Origin: Microbacteriaceae bacterium
GTDB taxonomy: Bacteria > Actinomycetota > Actinomycetes > Actinomycetales > Microbacteriaceae
Direction of reading: 5' to 3'
NCBI GenBank assembly: GCA_017744755.1
Contig: JAGIAU010000031.1
Span: forward strand, 1 to 12,108
Length of the DNA: 12,108 nt
The notes below the pieces were generated by a model that did not search any database, was not told where the DNA came from, and was given only the letters and a program-made list of their open reading frames with translations. Shown piece by piece: positions 1 through 4,840 of the stretch (positions are counted from its first letter, which is position 1; every line of letters begins with the position of its first letter). Both the position numbers and the translations under genes were made by a program.

Positions 1-1
1 G

Positions 2-313
2 CGCAAGGACGTGCCCCGCGGGCGCGCGGGCGGCGGTCGCGGCGGCTCCGGCGCGAAGCGCGGCCTCCAGCCCGCCGCCGACCTCGCCCCGCTCGACGCG
101 GGGCTGTTCGAGGCGCTGCGGGCCTGGCGCGCCGGCGTCGCGAAGGAGCAGAACGTGCCCGCCTACGTCGTCTTCGCCGACGCCACGCTCCGCGGCATCT
201 CGGCGCTGCGGCCGAAGTCGCTGGACGATCTCGCCCTCGTCTCGGGCATCGGCGCGAAGAAGCTCGAGACGTACGGCGAGGCGGTGCTGGCGATCGTCGC
301 CGCCGCGCCATGA
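2..313 (+). CDS. recQ: RecQ-type ATP-dependent DNA helicase, C-terminal fragment (HRDC domain)
   Basis: The reading frame is open to the left edge and ends with TGA at 311-313, so only about the last 103 residues are visible. A Gly/Arg-rich linker is followed by an HRDC domain. It starts near LFEALRAWRAGVAKEQ, has the typical VPAYVVFADATL core, and ends with SLDDLALVSGIGAKKLETYG, a helix-hairpin-helix-like DNA-contact segment. In RecQ family helicases this domain follows the helicase, zinc-binding and winged-helix domains and helps bind DNA in recombination and fork repair. An in-frame GTG at 11 is not a believable start, because the homologous sequence is only the tail of a much larger protein. 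RNase D and some UvrD-like helicases also end in HRDC; the VPAYVVFADATL pattern and actinobacterial linker favour RecQ. The helicase motifs lie outside the window. Confidence 0.85.
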   Translation, partial: RKDVPRGRAGGGRGGSGAKRGLQPAADLAPLDAGLFEALRAWRAGVAKEQNVPAYVVFADATLRGISALRPKSLDDLALVSGIGAKKLETYGEAVLAIVAAAP

Positions 314-340
314 AGGGCCGCCGGCCGCATGCTGTCAGAG

Positions 341-359
341 CGTTATCGTTTCGTTATCG
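341..359. repeat. Tandem 8-mer CGTTATCG, possible operator
   Basis: CGTTATCG occurs at 341-348 and again at 352-359. The repeats start 11 bases apart, about one helical turn, in a locally AT-richer patch just upstream of a promoter-like segment. Same-face direct repeats of this kind often bind a regulator. No regulator is identified, and function is inferred from spacing only. Confidence 0.35.
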
Positions 360-366
360 AGATCGC

Positions 367-396
367 TTCCAGCGAACACCCGGAAGGCAATAGTCT
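367..396 (+). promoter_or_regulatory. Possible promoter upstream of the small ORF
   Basis: TAGTCT at 391-396 fits the actinobacterial -10 pattern TANNNT. A weak -35-like TTCCAG lies at 367-372, 18 bases upstream. Transcription would start near 403, about 40 bases before the small ORF at 445. It sits directly after the tandem CGTTATCG repeat. Prediction from motif only. Confidence 0.35.
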
Positions 397-444
397 GCAA
401 TGCTGCTCACCGAGCATGCGCCGATACAGGAAGGAGGCCCGGCA

Positions 445-519
445 ATGAACGCAACGAAGACCAAGATCGCAGAAGGTGCGATGCGCCGAGTCTCCCGTTC
501 CGGTTCGCTCGCCGCATAG
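445..519 (+). CDS. Small ORF, 24 aa, with strong ribosome binding site (candidate leader peptide)
   Basis: ATG at 445 is preceded by AAGGAGG at 431-437 with a 7-base spacer, one of the strongest Shine-Dalgarno sites in the window. The product begins MNATKTKIAEGAM, ends RRVSRSGSLAA, and stops at TAG 517-519. It is basic and Ser/Arg-rich, with no membrane segment or cysteine. Two compact hairpins follow at 539-555 and 570-585, then the 96-aa ORF at 662. That order (promoter-like segment, short peptide, hairpins, gene) resembles a translation-coupled leader, but there is no run of one amino acid that would point to classical amino-acid attenuation. It could equally be a stand-alone microprotein. 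No family is recognised; the evidence is the ribosome binding site and the context. Confidence 0.45.
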   Translation: MNATKTKIAEGAMRRVSRSGSLAA

Positions 520-538
520 CCGGCTGACGTTCTGACCG

Positions 539-555
539 GTCGAGCACCGCTCGAC
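539..555 (+). other. Compact hairpin 1 after the small ORF
   Basis: GTCGAGC (539-545) and GCTCGAC (549-555) are perfect reverse complements around a 3-base loop, starting 19 bases after the small-ORF stop. No T-tract follows. A weaker GCTC-ACC-GAGC palindrome near 405-415, before the small ORF, has arms that could pair alternatively with this one. Role (attenuator, RNA stabiliser or terminator) is not shown by sequence. Confidence 0.4.
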
Positions 556-569
556 GCCGTCCGTCTCTC

Positions 570-585
570 CGCGGGAACTCCCGCG
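570..585 (+). terminator. Compact hairpin 2, possible terminator or attenuator
   Basis: CGCGGG (570-575) and CCCGCG (580-585) form a GC-only stem around a 4-base loop, followed by a pyrimidine-rich run (TCCCC). It could terminate or attenuate transcription from the small-ORF promoter before the gene at 662. There is no true U-tract, so the call is tentative. Confidence 0.35.
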
Positions 586-661
586 TCCCCTCGTGCATCC
601 CATCGCACGACGCTTCGCGCGGCCATCGTCGCGCGCCTCATCACCGATCCGAGGATCAACC

Positions 662-952
662 ATGTCGCTCTTCTCCACCACCCATCCGCCCCATTCGTCG
701 GAGCTCCCTACCGGGCTCGTCGACGAACGGCCCGAAGCCCAGCAGCCCGAGCTCGCGGCGCTGAGCACCGTCCTCCCGCGTCTCGCCCTCGTGGAGCGCC
801 TCGCGCTCCGCGTCGCGCTCCGCGGCATCCTGCGCCTCGACCGCTTCGGCGACCGCGACGCCCAGTGGCGGCGCCACGAGCTCGACCTCGCGAACGAGCG
901 CCGGGTGACCGACGCCGAACGCGCCATCCTGCTCGACCGCCCGTTCCGGTGA
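662..952 (+). CDS. Small hypothetical protein, 96 aa
   Basis: ATG at 662 is preceded by GAGG with a 7-base spacer. This start is preferred over the in-frame ATG at 593, whose extra 23 residues are Arg-rich and have no ribosome binding site. The product has a polar, Pro/Glu-rich N-terminal third, then a basic amphipathic helix (LPRLALVERLALRVALRGIL), then a charged helix with RRHELDLANERR and DAERAIL. No signal peptide, cysteine or clear membrane segment is seen. Short proteins of this general build, an LALR-rich helix followed by a charged ANERR helix, seem familiar from Microbacteriaceae, but I know of no assigned function. It sits downstream of the small ORF and its hairpins and is closed by the hairpin at 979-1012. 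No function is proposed. Confidence 0.65.
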   Translation: MSLFSTTHPPHSSELPTGLVDERPEAQQPELAALSTVLPRLALVERLALRVALRGILRLDRFGDRDAQWRRHELDLANERRVTDAERAILLDRPFR

Positions 953-968
953 ACGCACCGGTGAACGC
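946..968 (+). repeat. 12-bp tandem duplication over a stop codon
   Basis: CCGGTGAACGC occurs at 946-956 and again at 958-968. The stop codon of the 96-aa ORF (TGA 950-952) lies in the first copy, and the second copy repeats the same TGA 12 bases later in the same frame, giving a backup stop. It probably arose by slippage. Confidence 0.6.
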
Positions 969-978
969 GCTCCGAGCG

Positions 979-1012
979 GCTCCGGTGATCGCACAACCGC
1001 GATCACCGGAGC
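979..1012 (+). terminator. Perfect 14-bp hairpin, probable intrinsic terminator
   Basis: GCTCCGGTGATCGC (979-992) and GCGATCACCGGAGC (999-1012) are exact reverse complements around a 6-base loop. The hairpin starts 26 bases after the 96-aa ORF stop and ends about 55 bases before the acyl-CoA oxidase promoter. No U-tract follows, which is common for terminators in GC-rich actinobacteria. A binding site for a dimeric regulator of the downstream gene is an alternative. Confidence 0.65.
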
Positions 1013-1067
1013 CCCGGGGACGTTGTGAACGGTCGACAACCCTGGGCGTTCTCCACTGTCCCGACCC

Positions 1068-1080
1068 TACGATGGCGCCA
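1068..1080 (+). promoter_or_regulatory. -10 element for a probable leaderless acyl-CoA oxidase transcript
   Basis: TACGAT at 1068-1073 matches TANNNT and ends six bases before the ATG at 1080, so transcription would start at or within a base or two of the A of the start codon. No Shine-Dalgarno sequence precedes this ATG. Leaderless mRNAs of this layout are common in actinobacteria. No convincing -35 box is visible. Confidence 0.5.
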
Positions 1081-3140
1081 TGACGACGACGCACGCCTCC
1101 CCCCAGGCCAAGGCCGACTCCACGAGCGACGCGAACGCGAGCGGCGAGAGCCCCGCCGTCGACGTCGCCGCCCTCGGCGCCCTGCTCCTCGGCCGCTGGG
1201 CCGATGTCCGCCGCGAGGCCCGGCGCATCTCGGTCGACCCCGTCATCCGGCGCGTCCCCGGCGAGAACGTCCGCGAGCACCGCGATCGCACCGTCAAGGC
1301 GCTGCACCGGCTCGTCGAGCTCGGCGTCACGGGCCGCGCGTTCCCCAAGCGGATCGGCGGCCAGGAGGATCCGGGCTCGAACATCTCCGGCTTCGAGGAG
1401 CTCGTCCTCGGCGACCCGAGCGTCGCGATCAAGGGCGGCGTGCAGTGGGGCCTCTTCGGCTCCGCGATCCTCCTGCTCGGCACGCAGCAGCACCACGACG
1501 CCTGGCTCGAGGACTGCATGAAGCTGCGGACGCCCGGCGCCTTCGCCATGACGGAGACCGGCCACGGCTCCGACGTCGCCTCCGTCGGCACGACCGCGAC
1601 CTACGACCCCGAGACGGAGGAGTTCGTCATCCACACGCCGTTCCGCGGCGCCTGGAAGGACTACCTGGGGAACGCCGCCGAGTCCGGCGTCGCCGCCACC
1701 GTCTTCGCCCAGCTCATCACGCAGGGGCGGAACCACGGCGTGCACGCCTTCTACGTCCCGATCCGCGACCCGCAGACGAAGGCGTTCCTCCCGGGCGTCG
1801 GAGGCGAGGACGACGGCGTCAAGGGCGGGCTGAACGGCGTCGACAACGGCCGCCTGCACTTCACGAACGTCCGCATCCCGCGCTTCAACCTGCTCAACCG
1901 GTACGGCGACGTCGCCCCGGACGGCACCTACGCGAGCCCCATCGCGAGCCCGGGCCGCCGCTTCTTCACGATGCTCGGCGCGCTCGTCCAGGGCCGCGTC
2001 TCGCTCGACGGCTCCGCGACCGCGGTCAGCAAGCTCGCGCTCGCCATCGCCATCAAGTACGGCGACGTGCGCCGCCAGTTCTCCCCGGAGAAGGGCGCCG
2101 GCGAGACCGTGCTCCTCGACTACGGCCGCCACCAGCGCCGCCTGCTCACCCGCCTCGCCGAGGTGTACGCGATGAACTTCGCGCACGAGGACCTCATGGT
2201 GAAGTACCACGAGGTGTTCAGCGGCGAGGCCGACACCGACGAGAACCGCCAGGATCTCGAGACGCTCGCCGCGGCGCTCAAGCCGCTCAGCACCTGGGCG
2301 GCGCTCGACATCCTGCAGGAGGCGCGCGAGGCGTGCGGCGGCCAGGGCTTCCTCGCCGTCAACCGCATCGCGCCGCTGCGCGCCGACATGGACATCTGGG
2401 TCACCTTCGAGGGCGACAACAACGTCCTGCTCCAGCTCGTCGGCAAGCGCCTGCTCACCGACTACGCGAAGCGCATGTCGAAGCCGGACGCCGCGACGAT
2501 CGGCCGCTACGTCGCCGACCAGGTCGGCGAGGCGGTCGTCGGCCGCACCGGGCTCCGCCAGCTCGGGCAGAACCTCCTCGACTTCGGCTCGACCGCGCGC
2601 AGCGTCGGCAATGTGCGCGACACGGAGGCGCAGCGCCAGCTGCTCACCGACCGCGTCGAGACGATGGTCGCCGATGTCGCGCAGGCGCTCCGCGCGGGCA
2701 GGAAGCTCGACGCGCAGGCCGCCGCCGAGCTCTTCAGCCGCCACCAGAACGACCTCATCCTCGCCGCCCGTGCGCACGCCGAGCTGCTGCAGTGGGAGGC
2801 GTTCACGGAGGCGCTCGAGGGCGAGCGCGGCGCCGGACTCGACGCGGACACCCGGCAGGTGCTCACCTGGCTCCGCGACCTCTTCGGCCTCGGCCTCATC
2901 GAGCGGAACCTCGCCTGGTACCTCATGAACGGCAAGATCTCGGCGAGCCGCGCCCGCGCGATCACCGACTACATCGACGGCCGCCTGCTCCCCCGCATCC
3001 GCCGGCGCGCCGTCGACCTCGTCGACGCCTTCGAGTACCCGGACGAGCTGATCGGCGCCGGCATCGCGACGGGCGATGAACGCGCCCGCCAGGACGAGGC
3101 CCGTGCCTACTACGCGGCCCAGACGACGCCGGCGCAGTAG
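1080..3140 (+). CDS. Acyl-CoA oxidase / acyl-CoA dehydrogenase family flavoprotein
   Basis: A 686-aa protein with the full acyl-CoA oxidase plan; most acyl-CoA dehydrogenases have only about 380-400 residues. After a polar N-terminal tail (about 1-30) comes the alpha-helical domain, then the flavin-binding loop FAMTETGHGSD around residues 155-165, the beta domain, the helical domain with CGGQGF (about 419-424), and TFEGDNN with the probable catalytic base Glu444. The extra C-terminal helical domain of oxidases fills about 480-686. The reaction is FAD-dependent alpha,beta-desaturation of fatty acyl-CoA, with electrons passed to oxygen to give hydrogen peroxide in oxidases. No transport signal is seen, so it is probably cytosolic. 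The start at 1080 lacks a ribosome binding site but lies just after a TANNNT box. Whether oxygen or an electron-transfer flavoprotein is the acceptor cannot be read from the sequence; chain length is also unknown. Confidence 0.9.
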   Translation: MTTTHASPQAKADSTSDANASGESPAVDVAALGALLLGRWADVRREARRISVDPVIRRVPGENVREHRDRTVKALHRLVELGVTGRAFPKRIGGQEDPGSNISGFEELVLGDPSVAIKGGVQWGLFGSAILLLGTQQHHDAWLEDCMKLRTPGAFAMTETGHGSDVASVGTTATYDPETEEFVIHTPFRGAWKDYLGNAAESGVAATVFAQLITQGRNHGVHAFYVPIRDPQTKAFLPGVGGEDDGVKGGLNGVDNGRLHFTNVRIPRFNLLNRYGDVAPDGTYASPIASPGRRFFTMLGALVQGRVSLDGSATAVSKLALAIAIKYGDVRRQFSPEKGAGETVLLDYGRHQRRLLTRLAEVYAMNFAHEDLMVKYHEVFSGEADTDENRQDLETLAAALKPLSTWAALDILQEAREACGGQGFLAVNRIAPLRADMDIWVTFEGDNNVLLQLVGKRLLTDYAKRMSKPDAATIGRYVADQVGEAVVGRTGLRQLGQNLLDFGSTARSVGNVRDTEAQRQLLTDRVETMVADVAQALRAGRKLDAQAAAELFSRHQNDLILAARAHAELLQWEAFTEALEGERGAGLDADTRQVLTWLRDLFGLGLIERNLAWYLMNGKISASRARAITDYIDGRLLPRIRRRAVDLVDAFEYPDELIGAGIATGDERARQDEARAYYAAQTTPAQ

Positions 3141-3160
3141 GCGCGGCCGACCGCACCGTC

Positions 3161-3174
3161 TAGCCTGGACCGCA
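3161..3174 (+). promoter_or_regulatory. -10 element for a probable leaderless DUF805 transcript
   Basis: TAGCCT at 3161-3166 fits TANNNT and is followed by GGACCGC and then ATG at 3174, placing the expected transcription start at or next to the start codon. There is no Shine-Dalgarno sequence. It lies just 20 bases after the acyl-CoA oxidase stop, so the gene could also receive read-through. Confidence 0.5.
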
Positions 3175-3770
3175 TGACCGTGCCGCCCTACGGCTACGGC
3201 TCGCCGTATGCCGGCCAGCCGTACCGGCATCCGTTCCCGACGGAGCCCGAGGACGCGCCCGTGCCGGGCGTCTCGTTCCCCGGTTCGCTCAAGCGCTTCT
3301 TCCAGGGCTACGCGCGGTTCACCGGGCGGGCGAGCCTGAGCGAGTTCTGGTGGATGTTCCTGTGGCAGGTGCTGTTCGGCCTCGTCATCGCGGTCATCGG
3401 GGTCGCCGTGCTCGTCCCGGTCGTCGTCGCGACCGTGGCCGGGCTCACCGCCGGCACGGCCGGCCCGCCGCTCTCGGGACCGGAGGCGACCGCGCTCGTC
3501 TGGTCGGTGTTCGGCCATCTCGCCGGATTCTGGGTGTTCGTCGCCGTCGCCGGCCTGCTGCACCTCGCGATCCTGCTGCCGACCCTCGCGATCATCGTCC
3601 GCCGCCTGCACGATGCGAACCTCTCCGGCCACTTCGCGTGGCTCATCCTCGTGCCCTCGGTCGGCGCCCTCATCGTCTACATCCTCTGCCTGATGCCGTC
3701 GCAGCCCGTCGGCCAGCGCTTCGACCGCCCGCTCGTCCTCGTCCAGCAGCCGCCGCGCGCGAACCCCTAG
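3174..3770 (+). CDS. DUF805 family membrane protein
   Basis: The 198-aa product has a Tyr/Pro/Gly-rich cytoplasmic-type N-terminal tail (about 1-30). The DUF805 hallmark FTGRASLSEFWWMFL (49-63) leads into the first membrane segments (about 60-91). A second hydrophobic stretch covers about 108-142, then the conserved loop RRLHDANLSG (143-152) and a last membrane segment (about 153-174), ending in the polar SQPVGQRFD region. These motifs are diagnostic of DUF805, an inner-membrane family of unknown function found across bacteria. The long 80-105 stretch between the first segments is Gly/Ala/Thr-rich and longer than in minimal members. The gene lies 48 bases before the metallopeptidase on the same strand, so the two may share a transcript. 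No function is claimed beyond membrane location. Confidence 0.88.
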   Translation: MTVPPYGYGSPYAGQPYRHPFPTEPEDAPVPGVSFPGSLKRFFQGYARFTGRASLSEFWWMFLWQVLFGLVIAVIGVAVLVPVVVATVAGLTAGTAGPPLSGPEATALVWSVFGHLAGFWVFVAVAGLLHLAILLPTLAIIVRRLHDANLSGHFAWLILVPSVGALIVYILCLMPSQPVGQRFDRPLVLVQQPPRANP

Positions 3771-3818
3771 CCCGCTCGACCCCGACGCGCACCCGAAGCG
3801 CAGCCAGGAGACCCAGAA

Positions 3819-4724
3819 ATGACCTTCAACGAAGGCGCCGACCTCGACCCGAGCCGCGTCAGGCGGCGCAGCCGTGGCGCGACGGCCGGCATCGCGGTCG
3901 GCGGCGTCGGCATCGGCGCGATCGTCATCGCGCTCGTGTCGTCGTTCCTCGGCGTCGACCTGAGCGGCATCCTCGGCGGCGGCGGGGGCGGCGGCACGAG
4001 CCAGGTCGCGCCCGGCGACGAGGCGATGCTGACGAACTGCAAGACCGGCGCCGACGCGAATGCGGACGCCGAGTGCCGCATCCTGGGCGCGGAGAACTCC
4101 CTGACGGCGTACTGGTCGGGCGTCGAGGGCGGCGCGTTCCAGCCGCCGAGCGTCGTCATCTTCGACGAGGCGACGCCGACGGCCTGCGGCACGGGCACGA
4201 CCGCGATGGGCCCGTTCTACTGCCCGCCGGACCAGACGATCTACGTCGACCTGACGTTCTGGAACGAGCTGCGCACGAAGTTCGGCACGAACGGCGGCCC
4301 GCTCGCGGAGATGTACGTCATCGCGCACGAGTACGGCCACCACATCGAGAACGTCTCCGGCGTGATGGACGGCCTGGACCTGCAGGCGACCGGCGCCGAC
4401 TCCGACTCGGTCCGGCTCGAGCTCATGGCCGACTGCCTCGCCGGCTCGTGGGTCGCCGCCGCGGCGAACACGACCGACGCGGGTGGCACCGCCTTCCTCA
4501 AGCCGCCGACGCGCGAGGAGCTGACCCAGGCGCTCGAGGCCGCGGCCGCGGTCGGCGACGACCACATCCAGGAGACGCTCGGCGGCGGGTACGTGAACCC
4601 GGAGTCCTGGACGCACGGCTCGAGCCAGGCGCGCGTCGGCTGGTTCGCGGTCGGCTACGACGAGGGCTGGCGCTCCTGCCAGACCTTCGGCATCAGCGCG
4701 CAGCAGCTCGCGAACCCGCGGTAG
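3819..4724 (+). CDS. Membrane-anchored neutral zinc metallopeptidase (YpfJ/KPN_02809 type)
   Basis: The start ATG 3819 follows AGGAG with an 8-base spacer. The 301-aa product has a short basic cytoplasmic stretch (RVRRRSRG), one membrane segment (about 20-44), a poly-Gly linker (about 52-59) and an extracytoplasmic peptidase domain. HEYGH at 170-174 gives the zinc ligands His170 and His174 and the catalytic Glu171. The downstream RLELMADC block (199-206), with Glu201 and Asp205, is the usual place for the third ligand in this family. Six cysteines in the exported part suggest disulfides. Members of this neutral zinc metallopeptidase family (PF04228) have no well-defined substrate. The stop codon TAG (4722-4724) directly abuts the repeat element at 4725, which may supply its 3' end. 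The family call is strong; the biological role is unknown. Confidence 0.88.
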   Translation: MTFNEGADLDPSRVRRRSRGATAGIAVGGVGIGAIVIALVSSFLGVDLSGILGGGGGGGTSQVAPGDEAMLTNCKTGADANADAECRILGAENSLTAYWSGVEGGAFQPPSVVIFDEATPTACGTGTTAMGPFYCPPDQTIYVDLTFWNELRTKFGTNGGPLAEMYVIAHEYGHHIENVSGVMDGLDLQATGADSDSVRLELMADCLAGSWVAAAANTTDAGGTAFLKPPTREELTQALEAAAAVGDDHIQETLGGGYVNPESWTHGSSQARVGWFAVGYDEGWRSCQTFGISAQQLANPR

Positions 4725-4840
4725 CCCTTCGACTCGCTCCGCTCGCTCAGGGAGCCAGGGGGGGCGCTCGCTCAGACAGGGCCAGCCAGGGGGCTGCTGA
4801 TGGTCCCCTGCGCGAGGCCCGTCAGGGCCGAGTCGAAGGG
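4725..4840. repeat. Interspersed repeat element with inverted ends between convergent genes
   Basis: CCCTTCGACTCG at 4725-4736 and CGAGTCGAAGGG at 4829-4840 are perfect 12-bp inverted repeats bounding a 116-bp segment. The first 27 bases (4725-4751) match the reverse complement of 10052-10078 with one mismatch. Inside, the CGCTCGCTCAG motif is duplicated (4740-4750 and 4764-4774), so the element looks like a compound of partial copies. The left end touches the peptidase stop codon, and the right end supplies the last codons of the wall protein on the other strand. It resembles REP-like intergenic repeats of GC-rich bacteria. It could fold as a large hairpin and act as a two-way terminator, which is inference. 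Confidence 0.75.

Noticed and set aside
708..4616. 1302-codon open frame on the minus strand
   Set aside because: It lies antisense to the acyl-CoA oxidase, DUF805 and metallopeptidase genes. Its translation is low-complexity Arg/Ala/Glu/Val sequence typical of a frame opened by GC bias, with no domain.
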